Shown here piece by piece: positions 8,475 through 17,482 of a stretch of DNA of 64,000 bases (position 1 is the stretch's first letter; the number at the start of each line of letters is the position of its first letter). The position numbers and the translations under genes are program-made. Source of the stretch: Hirschia sp. (GTDB lineage: Bacteria > Pseudomonadota > Alphaproteobacteria > Caulobacterales > Hyphomonadaceae); the NCBI GenBank assembly GCA_002709235.1, contig PAQI01000024.1:1-64000 (forward strand). Reading direction: 5' to 3'. The notes beneath the pieces were generated by a model. The model was given only the letters and a program-made list of their open reading frames with translations. It was not told the origin of the DNA and ran no database searches.

Positions 8475-9352
8475 TCCCCGAGACGAACATCACCGCCTGG
8501 AGTCTGACGGCGCCCTGGGCTGAGCCGAGGCAGGTTGAGCAAGATTTGATCATCTCGCGAGCGCTCGTGGAGATTTTCAATCACGATCTCCTAGGATCTG
8601 AGCTGAGGTTCCGAGGTGGTACGGCCCTCAACAAAGTGATCTTTCCGGAACCGCTACGGTATTCCGAAGACATTGATCTCGTTCGGACGACCGCAGGGCC
8701 TATCGGCCCCATTCTTGATGCTATGCGAGAGGTGCTGGAACCTTGGTTAGGGCAAGCGAATTTTGCGTCGAGCCAAGTTGCTCCGAAGTTACGCTTTCGT
8801 GTGCCGGCCGAGGATGATCCCGAAGCGCAGATTCGTCTGAAGGTCGAGATCAACATTTCAGAGATCGAAGCCTTCGATCCACCGGCTTCAATCCCATATG
8901 CCGTTGAGAACCCGTGGTTCAAGGGAAGTACGACCATAGCGTCCTTCTCCGCGGAAGAGCTTCTGGCGACGAAGCTACGTGCCTTGCTGCAACGCGATAA
9001 AGGACGCGATCTTTTCGATCTCGATCATGCGCTCAATGCGCTTCCCGATTTGGACATCGAACGGGTCGTCGCGCTTTTTGTGCGCTATCTTGATCAGCAA
9101 GGTCAGGCCATCTCCCGGGCTGAAGCAGAACAGCGGATGCTCGCGAAATTCGCGCGACCAGACCTTTTAGGAGATATCCGCGCACTACTCACCCCCGATC
9201 GCGCCGACGCACTTGATGCCTCTGCCGGACGCGCCGCATTCATCAGGGTGTTCACAGATGTGATCGAGCGGATTCCTGGTCAGAGGTGGGCGCGTACCGA
9301 CGAAGTCTCGCATCAACTAAGTCTCTCTGAAATCGCCGAGAGATCGTCGTGA
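8471..9352 (+). CDS. abiEii: AbiEii nucleotidyltransferase toxin
   Basis: 293 residues. It carries the AbiEii/DUF1814 nucleotidyltransferase signature: RFRGGTAL, then RYSEDIDLV giving the G-(G/S)...DxD catalytic pattern, and the downstream KLRALLQRDKGRDLFDL motif typical of the family. By family knowledge AbiEii toxins modify RNA (some add nucleotides to tRNA) and stop growth on phage infection. It is translated as a coupled pair with AbiEi and overlaps the next small HTH gene by 4 bases, so that gene belongs to the same operon. Confidence 0.88.
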   Translation: MIPETNITAWSLTAPWAEPRQVEQDLIISRALVEIFNHDLLGSELRFRGGTALNKVIFPEPLRYSEDIDLVRTTAGPIGPILDAMREVLEPWLGQANFASSQVAPKLRFRVPAEDDPEAQIRLKVEINISEIEAFDPPASIPYAVENPWFKGSTTIASFSAEELLATKLRALLQRDKGRDLFDLDHALNALPDLDIERVVALFVRYLDQQGQAISRAEAEQRMLAKFARPDLLGDIRALLTPDRADALDASAGRAAFIRVFTDVIERIPGQRWARTDEVSHQLSLSEIAERSS

Positions 9353-9771
9353 GCACGCATTCATCAATACGACAGACACTCGATAGACCCTATCGGGATG
9401 CGAGTGGCAGTAACGCGACGAACGTTTACGCACATAAAAATATGTGGCAAGATACATTAAAATATGTGGCTGAGAATGATATGCCATACGCCGATTTTCT
9501 TGTAGAGCTGGGCAAAGCGGGACTGAGCGTTCGCGCGTTCGCCGAGCTTGTCGGTATGAATCCGAATTCGATCTCCAACTATGCGCGTAATGGCGAACTT
9601 CCCACACACCTTGCATTGATTGCGGTCCTGATCACAGGGATGAGCGAGCTGGGCGGCGACTATCGCCAGGCTATGTCGAAGGTGGCGCTAACACCGAAGA
9701 AGGTTCGCGGCGGTGCCCGGAAAGGCCACTTTGGCGGTGATCGTCAGAGCAGCTTGGATCTCGTCCCATGA
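9349..9771 (+). CDS. small helix-turn-helix protein in the AbiE operon
   Basis: 140 residues from a GTG overlapping the abiEii stop; an internal ATG at 9442 (MWQDTLKYVA) is an alternative start and the better match to conserved-looking sequence. The middle (GLSVRAFAELVGMNPNSISN) is a clear lambda-repressor/XRE-type helix-turn-helix, followed by a basic glycine-rich tail. AbiE operons normally have two genes, so a third HTH gene is unusual and may be an extra regulator or a partner of the downstream methylase operon. Confidence 0.6.
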   Translation: MSTHSSIRQTLDRPYRDASGSNATNVYAHKNMWQDTLKYVAENDMPYADFLVELGKAGLSVRAFAELVGMNPNSISNYARNGELPTHLALIAVLITGMSELGGDYRQAMSKVALTPKKVRGGARKGHFGGDRQSSLDLVP

Positions 9772-9825
9772 CCGGAGCCTGCGCCCTTCTGTTCGCTCGA
9801 CGCACCGCTGATGTGAGGTGCTGTC

Positions 9826-12800
9826 ATGGCTGACCTTCAAAGCAATGCTTCAGCCTTTGGTGCCGATCCCAGATCGTTGCACCTATTCGATAGCGAAAGT
9901 CCGGATCTGCTGCCCTATGCCACGCTGCTGACGGCCCGGCGCGCCGGCGACGAAGATTTGGGCATCGTGCGTGCGGTGTACGAGTGGCAAGGGGCACCGC
10001 TGATATTTCTTATCGATGCTGACTCAGTCACTGATGAGAGCCAGTTGCATCGCATCAGACGCTTGCTCGCTATGCGCGGTGATGCGCCCTATCTCGGGCT
10101 TGTCTCGCCCGGACAACTTCACGTCTATCGACTTGCGCTTGATCGTAAATCCCCGGCGGAGGCTCGCGTCGAGTGGGGGGACGGCGGCGATGAATCAACC
10201 GCATTTGCCCGTCTCGGCAACATTCGTCCCCATGCCGCAATCGGCAAGCGGGATTGGATTTCGAACGTTGTCCTCAATCTTCTTACTGGATCAATCGACA
10301 AACTGATCAAGGCTGGCGGCGTGTCAGATGAGGACGCCATCTCACTTGTCGGCCGCGCGCTGTTTACGCGGTTCCTTGCAGATCGCGACTTGTTACCCAA
10401 GAGCATGGCGGCCCAAACGGTCACACCCAGCCTGTTCGACAATCGTGCGTCTGCAGAAAAGACATCGGCTTGGCTCGACAGAACCTTTAATGGAGATCTT
10501 CTGCCACTGTCCGATGATATTTTTTCGCATCTGCCGGATAATGCGTACCAAGTTCTTGGCGACGTCTTGCGGCGCGCGCCGGACAGCCAACTCTTTCTAG
10601 GATGGGAAGAGAAGTGGGACAATCTTGATTTCTCACACATTCCGGTGGGGGTTCTTAGTCAGGCATACGAGCTCTATCTACGCAATCACGCCCCAGCCCG
10701 GCAGCGTCGTGAAGGTGGATACTACACCCCTCGATCAATAGCCGACCTCCTCGTTCGTGCTTCATTCAGAGCTCTAGAACGGCAGGAGGTAACTCATCTG
10801 GCCCGTGTTCTCGATCCAGCAGCTGGGGCGGGCGTTTTCCTCCTTACTGCATTCCGTGAGCTGGTCGCGGAGCGCTGGCGCATTGAAGGGCAAAGACCAG
10901 ACACTAGCGCTCTTCGTTCGATACTAGACGGCCAAATTGTAGGTTTCGATATCAACGAAGCAGCGCTGAGGTTCGCTGCCTTGGGCTTGTACCTGATGTC
11001 GATCGAACTCGACCCAAATCCACGGCCCGTCGACAAATTGCGGTTCAAAAATCTGCGCGGCAAAGTACTGCATCGCATCTCGGCTGAAAGTGAGGTGGCA
11101 GGTGCACGGCTTGGAAGCCTTGGTCCACTGGTTGGTGACGAGCATGGCGGATGCTACGACTTGGTGGTCGGAAATCCGCCATGGGCGAGTGGCACGAAAC
11201 TACCCGATTGGCATTTGGTTTGTGAGACGGTTGCACGGATTGCCGCTGAACGCGGCATCACAGAAGCTCCTCCGTTACCGAACGAAGTCCTCGATATTCC
11301 GTTCATTTGGCGAGCCATGGAATGGGCCAAGCCAGGTGGCCAGATTACCTTTGCGCTGCATGCCAGGCTACTATTCCAACAGGGCGATGGCATGGGGGAA
11401 GCCCGTCAAGCCTTATTCGATGCACTCGATATTTCGTCGGTCATCAATGGCGTCGAGCTGCGCCAGACCAAAGTCTGGCCCGAAATTTCAGCACCCTTCT
11501 GTCTATTATTCGCAACCAATCGGAAACCGGAAAACAGTGCTGGCTTTCGACTAGTCAGCCCACGTATTGAATCGTCACTAAATGAGTCCGGCATTATGCG
11601 TATCGATGCATCGAATGCAGAAGTGATTCCGGCGCGCGAGCTTCGCGAGACGCCTGAGATTCTTAAGATATTATTTCGAGGAACGAAGGCCGATCTCGGA
11701 ATTATTGAGAGGATACGCAGCAAACTACATCCGACGCTGGATACCTTCTGGCGGGAGGCGATTGGGTCTACCGATCGCGGATATCTCAAAGGAAGTGGCA
11801 ACGGATATCAGAAGCTAAGGCCAAGCAGCCGTATACGTAAGACCGGTGACGGCTTGCCCGGCGTCGATGCGCGCTATTTGCATGGGCTACCGGAAATCAC
11901 TGCGGCGACGTTTACGGACGTTTCTGTTGATCCGGCGGAGCTAGATTTGTTTTCGCAAGAGAGAATTCATGACCCTCGATCACGTGAGTTATTTGTCGGC
12001 CCTCTCCTTGTGGTCCATAAATCACCTCCCGCGATTAGTGGTCGCATTGGCTTAGCCGTCTCCGAAAAGGACGCCGTCTTTAACGAGACCTTTTACGGCT
12101 ACAGTCCAGGTGACTTTGCAGATCCGCGCGGCCTGACGTCCTATTTGGCCCTCGTCATAGGGAGCAAGCTTGCTGTTTGGTTTGCTCTGATGACTAGTGG
12201 TGAATTCGGTTTTGAACGAGAGGTGGTCGAAAAAGCGACGTTAGATCGCATTCCCTTGCCAGATTTTAGAAAATTCAATCGGAAGAAAATAGCTGAGATC
12301 GAAAAACTCTACGAAGGTTTGCGCACAGACAATGTAACCTGGCAAGAGGTCGATGAGTGGGTTGTAAATTTGTACGGCCTTGGACGGCGTGACCTGCAAG
12401 TGATCTCTGACACCTTGGAGTTCAATTTGCCCTTTGCGCAAAACAAAAGCGATGCCCAAGCTATGCCATCGCGGCAAGAGCAGGTGCGCTTCTGCGAGGT
12501 TTTAGCCGAGGAACTCACCCCTTGGAGCAAGCGACTAGGCTCTGAGTTGCATGTTCACTCACTAGATCATTCGACTGCCTTGCCTTGGTATGGGTTGGAG
12601 GTGCGGACATCAGAGAGCGAGCTAGACCCCACTTCAAACAGTGACTGGAAAGGTCTCCTGCGTGCTGCAGACGACGCTGCGGCATCCGAGATTTTGGTGC
12701 ATAGCCGATCGGGAACCTTGCTTATCGGACGGCTTTCCCAGCGGCGATACTGGAGCGAAACTCAAGCCCGTCTACTCGCCCAGCGCATTGTCTGGTCTCA

Positions 12801-12834
12801 CGTGGATTTCCTGCAAGGGACGGCGAAGGGATGA
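9826..12834 (+). CDS. N6-adenine DNA methyltransferase (Eco57I-like/type IIG-like)
   Basis: 1002 residues. After an N-terminal region of about 290 residues comes YYTPRSIADLLV (299-310), the SAM-binding motif I DPAAGAG (330-336) and the catalytic motif IV NPPW (450-453), which together define an N6-adenine methylase of the N-6_Mtase/Eco57I type. The approximately 500-residue C-terminal part probably contains target recognition; a weak DRIPLPDF segment resembles the end of such domains. There is no obvious nuclease core inside the protein, and the next gene, overlapping by 4 bases, encodes a PD-(D/E)XK protein. Together they look like a restriction-modification pair. Confidence 0.8.
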   Translation: MADLQSNASAFGADPRSLHLFDSESPDLLPYATLLTARRAGDEDLGIVRAVYEWQGAPLIFLIDADSVTDESQLHRIRRLLAMRGDAPYLGLVSPGQLHVYRLALDRKSPAEARVEWGDGGDESTAFARLGNIRPHAAIGKRDWISNVVLNLLTGSIDKLIKAGGVSDEDAISLVGRALFTRFLADRDLLPKSMAAQTVTPSLFDNRASAEKTSAWLDRTFNGDLLPLSDDIFSHLPDNAYQVLGDVLRRAPDSQLFLGWEEKWDNLDFSHIPVGVLSQAYELYLRNHAPARQRREGGYYTPRSIADLLVRASFRALERQEVTHLARVLDPAAGAGVFLLTAFRELVAERWRIEGQRPDTSALRSILDGQIVGFDINEAALRFAALGLYLMSIELDPNPRPVDKLRFKNLRGKVLHRISAESEVAGARLGSLGPLVGDEHGGCYDLVVGNPPWASGTKLPDWHLVCETVARIAAERGITEAPPLPNEVLDIPFIWRAMEWAKPGGQITFALHARLLFQQGDGMGEARQALFDALDISSVINGVELRQTKVWPEISAPFCLLFATNRKPENSAGFRLVSPRIESSLNESGIMRIDASNAEVIPARELRETPEILKILFRGTKADLGIIERIRSKLHPTLDTFWREAIGSTDRGYLKGSGNGYQKLRPSSRIRKTGDGLPGVDARYLHGLPEITAATFTDVSVDPAELDLFSQERIHDPRSRELFVGPLLVVHKSPPAISGRIGLAVSEKDAVFNETFYGYSPGDFADPRGLTSYLALVIGSKLAVWFALMTSGEFGFEREVVEKATLDRIPLPDFRKFNRKKIAEIEKLYEGLRTDNVTWQEVDEWVVNLYGLGRRDLQVISDTLEFNLPFAQNKSDAQAMPSRQEQVRFCEVLAEELTPWSKRLGSELHVHSLDHSTALPWYGLEVRTSESELDPTSNSDWKGLLRAADDAAASEILVHSRSGTLLIGRLSQRRYWSETQARLLAQRIVWSHVDFLQGTAKG

Positions 12835-13544
12835 GTTTACCTGCGATCCGGCCGCGTCCTGACCAGATAGCCGAGCTGACACGCGGACTCGAACTCCCGC
12901 TCCCGAAACTATCAGCTGTTCACCTTGAAATTATCGCAGAAGGGCTTCTTCACGCTTTCAGTCAGGTTCGCGCCTCTTCCCCCACTATAGTGATGTCTGG
13001 AAGCGAAGCGGAAGTTACCGCGCTGCTTGAGGCGCGCCTCAACGGCATGGTTGAGGAGGATCCGCTCTGGCGCCAGCTAGTTTTGTGCGTTGCTCGTGGG
13101 AAGGAAAGCGTCAGCTACGACGGTTCGCACCTTGAGAAAAGGCCCGACCTCTCGATTTACCTGTCGGGTAAACACCGTGGATTCCCGCTCGTGGTGGAAG
13201 CCAAGATCATCGATGCTGCAAACTCAAAAACGGAAACCCTATACTGTGACAATGGTCTTCGTCGGTTCGTCGATGGCGAATATGCATGGGGTAATCGCGA
13301 AGCATATATGATTGCCTATGTTCGCGACGGTTCGTCGATTGGTGCCAAGCTGACGCCCTTCCTCTCCAACGCGATGGCACAATCTCCGCCAGGCTATCTC
13401 ATCGAAGATCTGCCTGCTGCCATAGGGGCGGGAAAGATGGACTTGGCACATTCGCGCCATGGACGCAATTTCATCTATTGCGGTTCGTCAGCGTTGGCGG
13501 CGCAACCTGGTCCGATCTCTGTCTGGCATCTTTGGTTGCTATGA
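12831..13544 (+). CDS. PD-(D/E)XK protein, putative restriction endonuclease
   Basis: 237 residues, start ATG overlapping the methylase stop (ATGA), so coupled. A helix with E61 (SEAEVTALLEARL) is followed by KRPDLSIYL (D106) and PLVVEAKIID (E123, K125), the ordered E-D-ExK core of PD-(D/E)XK nucleases. The rest shows no recognised DNA-binding domain. As partner of the upstream N6-adenine methylase it is the natural candidate for the cleaving enzyme. The specificity cannot be read from sequence. The pairing is unlike the common single-chain type IIG enzymes. Confidence 0.6.
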   Translation: MSLPAIRPRPDQIAELTRGLELPLPKLSAVHLEIIAEGLLHAFSQVRASSPTIVMSGSEAEVTALLEARLNGMVEEDPLWRQLVLCVARGKESVSYDGSHLEKRPDLSIYLSGKHRGFPLVVEAKIIDAANSKTETLYCDNGLRRFVDGEYAWGNREAYMIAYVRDGSSIGAKLTPFLSNAMAQSPPGYLIEDLPAAIGAGKMDLAHSRHGRNFIYCGSSALAAQPGPISVWHLWLL

Positions 13545-13599
13545 GATGAGAAAGTTGATCGCAGACACGCCAACTCCAACTGCGCGATCATGCTGGCTG

Positions 13600-13640
13600 C
13601 CATATTTGACAGTGAATGCTGTGCTAACTGCCAAATATGC
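13600..13640. repeat. imperfect inverted repeat between restriction gene and integrase
   Basis: Arms centred on CATATTTG (13601-13608) and CAAATATG (13632-13639), extending imperfectly to about 16 bases, separated by about 23 bases. It sits between convergent genes and starts immediately after the integrase stop. It could be a terminator or a recombination-protein binding site. Confidence 0.4.
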
Positions 13641-13643
13641 CAT

Positions 13644-14996
13644 TTAGCGCGACATGACTTCGTCGGTGGGGCTCACTTCTGCTGGCCTTGATGCTGTTAG
13701 CATTGAAGCGATAGCGCTTCTCCGGGATTGCCGATCCAATGTGTAGGTGTTCCGCCTGAACTCCACGCCTTCCAGCAGTGCTTTCACATAGCCGGACACG
13801 GTGTCTGCCGCCATGATCAGTGTAGAATCGAGTGTGTGGACGTATTTGCTCGTGACTGATCCCTTGGCATGACCGATCAGCGCGGCAATCGTGATCTCGG
13901 TGAAGCCCAGATCGTTCGCGATGCTCGCGAAACTGTGCCGGAGCACGTGAGGTGTGACGTCCCAGAGCGGTGTGTCCTTGAACAGCTTCTTCCAGCTCTG
14001 CGGGAAGTTTCCGACCACGTTGTCGATGCCCTGGCCGGGAAAGACGTAGGTGCCGGTTCTCTGAGGCCGCTCCTCCTCTAGATACTCCACGACGGGGAGC
14101 CCAACCGGACGAACCGAGGAGCCTTCCTTGCTGTCGATCAACCGCAGGCAGCTCCCTTCGAGATCGACCTCGCTCCATTTGAGATTGACGATTTCGCCGC
14201 GCCGGCAGCCCGTCACCGCGATCAGCCGGAGGATCTCGGCATGTATCCTGTAGCGGTCGCTTCCCTGCGCCTCCCTGAGAATGCTGCCTAGAACCCGATA
14301 CTCGGCTTCGCTGAGCCGGCGGTCGCGGACCTGATATTTCGGTTTGCGGAGGCCATGCGTGGGATTGTGCTCGATCACCCCAGCCTCGACTGCGTATGAG
14401 AAGATGCCGCCAAGCAGACCCATCGTTCGGATCGCGGTTCCGCGGCCGCCGCGGACGATGGCCTTGCCGCGGAGCTTTTCGGTCTTCACGGTCACGCGCG
14501 TCTTGCCGGCAATGATGTCCTTCATCAGATTGTTCATGTCCGGCTTGGTGATGTCCCGCACACGTCGTGCCCCGAGAAGAGGAATGATGTGCCTGCGGAT
14601 ACGGCCGACATCGGTGGCGATGGTGGTGTCCTTCTTTGGCCGGCCGCCTTTTCCCAGGATGAGGCCAGCTTCCATGTCGGCGATATACTGCTCGCAGAGC
14701 TGCTTGATGGTCAGCGCCTTGCGATCTTCCTCGCGTTCTTCAGCAGGATCGCCGCCATGCGCGACATGTCCGAGCAGGGCCTTGGCTTCGCGGCGCGCGG
14801 TCTCGGGCGTCCAGGCGCCATGAAGGCCAATCGTGTAGCGACGTGAACGGCCACGAGAGCGGTACTGGACGATGTAGCTGCGCTTGCCCGAGGGATAGAC
14901 ACGAAGACCGAAGCCCGGCAGTTCGTCATCCCAGATGACGTGACCTTTGCTCTGCGGCTCGGCGGTCTCTACGAACCGTTTGGTCAGTTTGGTCAT
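13644..14996 (-). CDS. tyrosine-type integrase of the defence island
   Basis: 450 residues from the ATG at 14996 (MTKLTKRFVETAEP); an extension to 15041 has poorer coding character. The N-terminal 90 residues are the DUF4102 arm-binding domain typical of genomic-island and P4-like integrases. The catalytic tyrosine-recombinase residues are visible: R265/R266 in TGCRRGEI, H350 and R353 in HVLRH, H376 in IGHAKG and the nucleophile Y385 in SKYVHT. Its 5' end lies about 180 bases from a partial tRNA-Arg sequence, the expected attachment site. Confidence 0.9.
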   Translation of the reverse strand: MTKLTKRFVETAEPQSKGHVIWDDELPGFGLRVYPSGKRSYIVQYRSRGRSRRYTIGLHGAWTPETARREAKALLGHVAHGGDPAEEREEDRKALTIKQLCEQYIADMEAGLILGKGGRPKKDTTIATDVGRIRRHIIPLLGARRVRDITKPDMNNLMKDIIAGKTRVTVKTEKLRGKAIVRGGRGTAIRTMGLLGGIFSYAVEAGVIEHNPTHGLRKPKYQVRDRRLSEAEYRVLGSILREAQGSDRYRIHAEILRLIAVTGCRRGEIVNLKWSEVDLEGSCLRLIDSKEGSSVRPVGLPVVEYLEEERPQRTGTYVFPGQGIDNVVGNFPQSWKKLFKDTPLWDVTPHVLRHSFASIANDLGFTEITIAALIGHAKGSVTSKYVHTLDSTLIMAADTVSGYVKALLEGVEFRRNTYTLDRQSRRSAIASMLTASRPAEVSPTDEVMSR

Positions 14997-15121
14997 GCTC
15001 CCGTCCCTCGGAAGCCCCGATTTCGAGTAAGCACCACGCAAGCACGCGGGCGGAAATCAAGGCGTATTCTCGGATAGAGACTTCGGAGAGCGGATTCTGA
15101 AAATCAATAATTTTCAGGTGG

Positions 15122-16780
15122 TTATCGTGCTCTGGCGTGCCCTATCGTGCAATTCGGATAGGCCCTTAGACCAGCTCCGAAGGCAGAGGTCAGAGGTTCG
15201 AATCCTCTTGGGTGCGCCATATTGTTTTCCGGGTCGTGAAGGCCCTCAGAATCCCCCTTAAGTGATTTAATTACCTGAAAAGGTAGGCTGGGTGTAGCGG
15301 TTCTAACACCCTTGCCGCGATCATATATAATCGGCCCTGCGAAGGCCAATTTCAGCACAATATGGCGCAGAGCCGGATCGCCAGAATCCCAAGGTTTTAC
15401 AGGGTTTAGGAGGAAGTCGAGTGCGGTTCTAAAACACTCCTCGAAGGGTTTTGACGGTTTTGCGGCCCTGTGCGCCTTCTCCTGTAGCAGCAGCTTTTCC
15501 GCCTCTAGTGCGGCGATGCGTTTCTCATAGGCCTTGATGACGTGTTTCGAGCTGGACTCGACAATCCGAGCCACCAGATCATCGATGTCCTTTTCAATGC
15601 GCTTGATTTCCGTTTTGCCCTCAGCGATCAGGGTTTTCGCCTGCGAGCGGCGTTGATCCCATAAATCCTTGAACATCGCGAAGCCGCATTTGACGAGCGC
15701 CGGAGACGGTTGGAGCGATTGGATCACTTCCTCAACTTCACCCTCCAGCATGTCGCGCTTGATCGACTTCCCATAGCTGGTACATTTCGGGTTATAGCAG
15801 TGATAGTAAGGGTATTTCTTGGAGCGTCCCTTGGCCCAGCACGCGGTGAGTGGTTGTCCGCAATCCCCACATTCCACGAAACCGCGCAGAGCAAAATCCT
15901 TGTAAACCGTGTCGCGCACTGGGGCGACGGGCTTGGCCGCAAGGCGATCCTGTATCTTCTTGAAGGTGGTGAAGCTCACCAACCCTTCATGTTTGCCTTC
16001 ACGCAAAGACACATCCCAGTTTGGAGCCTCCACCATTCCCGCATAAAGCGGGTTGGTCAGCATCTCCTTGACGCGCTGATAGCGGATGATGCCCCGGCTA
16101 TCGCGCGGAAAATGCGGCAGGCTTTCCAGATAGCGATGTACTTCGGCCTGCGTTTCAAAACGACCGACCGCGTAGCCTTCCAGACAGGTCTGAATGATGC
16201 TGGCCAGCGGTTCATGCCGAATCATCATCTTGCCCTGTCCTGACACGCGCTCATGGCGATAGCCCATCGGCACCCGGAACGGCCAATAGCCGTTCATCAC
16301 GCGGGCCCGCATACGGTTCTTGGTTTGCTCGCCATTCTTCTGACGCTGGTGTTGCGACACGACCGCCAGCAGATTCTCCACGAGTTGAGAATCTGAATCC
16401 TCGCCAAATTCAATCGATGGAGATTCAAGCAAGCCGCCAGCCTCGCTGATGGCTCGGCGCAAAGCGATATGCGCATCCAGCCCACGCGCCAGCCGCGATA
16501 GATCATCAATCAAAACAACATGCGGATCATCGCGATGATCGCTCAGAAAGCGCAGCATGTCCGCCATTCCAGGCCGATCAATCAGTGAGCCAGAGATGTC
16601 ATCCTGAAACACCCGAACGATGCTGTAACCCTTATGCCGCGCAAACTCTTCGCAGCGCGTGACTTGCGAGTTCAGGCCATCCCCGGCCTTTGTCTGCTTG
16701 GTCGATGACACACGGGCGTAAATAACGGCGCGTGTCGCAGGCGAGTGAAGCTTGGATGATGTTGTCAGTATCGAAGGCAT
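15122..16780 (-). CDS. large serine recombinase
   Basis: 552 residues. The resolvase-type catalytic domain begins with VIYARVSSTKQ (Ser25/26), followed by the recombinase domain and a zinc-ribbon segment with CGDCG and later HCYNPKC, then a coiled coil rich in Glu and Lys (about residues 370-440), the layout of large serine integrases. The last roughly 30 residues, including HPRGFEPLTSAFGA, are encoded by the antisense of the tRNA-Arg fragment and by DNA beyond it, so this tail is probably not ancestral. It is preceded by a 129-aa gene on the same strand and probably moves the element extending to the right. Confidence 0.85.
   Translation of the reverse strand: MPSILTTSSKLHSPATRAVIYARVSSTKQTKAGDGLNSQVTRCEEFARHKGYSIVRVFQDDISGSLIDRPGMADMLRFLSDHRDDPHVVLIDDLSRLARGLDAHIALRRAISEAGGLLESPSIEFGEDSDSQLVENLLAVVSQHQRQKNGEQTKNRMRARVMNGYWPFRVPMGYRHERVSGQGKMMIRHEPLASIIQTCLEGYAVGRFETQAEVHRYLESLPHFPRDSRGIIRYQRVKEMLTNPLYAGMVEAPNWDVSLREGKHEGLVSFTTFKKIQDRLAAKPVAPVRDTVYKDFALRGFVECGDCGQPLTACWAKGRSKKYPYYHCYNPKCTSYGKSIKRDMLEGEVEEVIQSLQPSPALVKCGFAMFKDLWDQRRSQAKTLIAEGKTEIKRIEKDIDDLVARIVESSSKHVIKAYEKRIAALEAEKLLLQEKAHRAAKPSKPFEECFRTALDFLLNPVKPWDSGDPALRHIVLKLAFAGPIIYDRGKGVRTATPSLPFQVIKSLKGDSEGLHDPENNMAHPRGFEPLTSAFGAGLRAYPNCTIGHARAR
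15175..15219 (+). other. attachment site: 3' fragment of tRNA-Arg(CCG)
   Basis: This stretch reads as a tRNA from the anticodon loop (CTCCGAA) through the T arm (AGAGG-TTCGAAT-CCTCT), the acceptor strand TGGGTGC, discriminator G and CCA. The sequence left of it does not complete the anticodon stem, D arm or 5' acceptor strand, so it is not an intact gene. A crossover in the anticodon loop is typical for tyrosine integrases that use tRNA 3' ends. The intact tRNA should then lie left of this window. Confidence 0.7.
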
Positions 16781-16835
16781 GGGACTCTCTTTCTCATCCC
16801 ATGACCGAGATCGGTCATGGAATGGTATTTATTCG

Positions 16836-17225
16836 TTACTCTACGGAATCCTTGGCGGCGGCGCCAGAATCGACATGCCCTTGTCCACAGCCAGGACTAT
16901 CGACTTTACCCGTCGATTGACTGTAGGCTTCAGCCGCTTCAAGGACGAGACTCATCGCATCCTGCTTCAGGCCCAAATCAACAAAATGGCCCATGATCTT
17001 CCACATGATTTGAAGCAGGTCAGTCGCCTGTTGATCGGTCAGCTCCAGCTCGGCCAGATAAGGGCGATATTTCATCATCGCCTCAACATTTAGACCGTGA
17101 TCGCAAGCAATCAGCCAGTCGTAATTCTCCGCCGCTGCCGTTGCCGCATCGTTAAGTGCGCCGCTGGTCTGGTTTTCGTTCTGGCTGGTTTCAGGCACAG
17201 CCCCGCCCTTGTCATGTTCACACAT
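16836..17225 (-). CDS. small conserved-looking hypothetical upstream of the serine recombinase
   Basis: 129 residues from the ATG at 17225, chosen because a perfect AGGAGG lies 5 bases upstream; the longer frame to 17486 is AT-rich non-coding-like. The central part (LAELELTDQQATDLLQIMWK) is helical and acidic, and both ends are low-complexity. No family recognised. It ends 55 bases before the recombinase gene and is likely co-transcribed, perhaps as an accessory factor, which is inference only. Confidence 0.6.
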   Translation of the reverse strand: MCEHDKGGAVPETSQNENQTSGALNDAATAAAENYDWLIACDHGLNVEAMMKYRPYLAELELTDQQATDLLQIMWKIMGHFVDLGLKQDAMSLVLEAAEAYSQSTGKVDSPGCGQGHVDSGAAAKDSVE

Positions 17226-17482
17226 GAGCACCTCCTGAGTTCTGGGTTTGTCGGTTGAAGTATTCCCGCGCCGGTCAATGGGACCCGTTCCCATTTGTTC
17301 CGAATGCGAGAACAATATAAGAACATTATGACAAACAAAATTGGATATAACAAGTAAAAAATGTTTATTATCAATGCTGTATACCATTGTATTCAGTCCC
17401 ATTCTTGACGAATACTCGGTATGGGCAGCCTCTACGCCGCACCAATACTGACGTTTCAGCGACCGAGAAACGTAAGCAAGGC

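Noticed and set aside
15120-15219. Complete tRNA-Arg gene
   Set aside because: The bases left of 15175 do not form the anticodon 5' strand, D arm or acceptor 5' strand, so only a 3' fragment is present.
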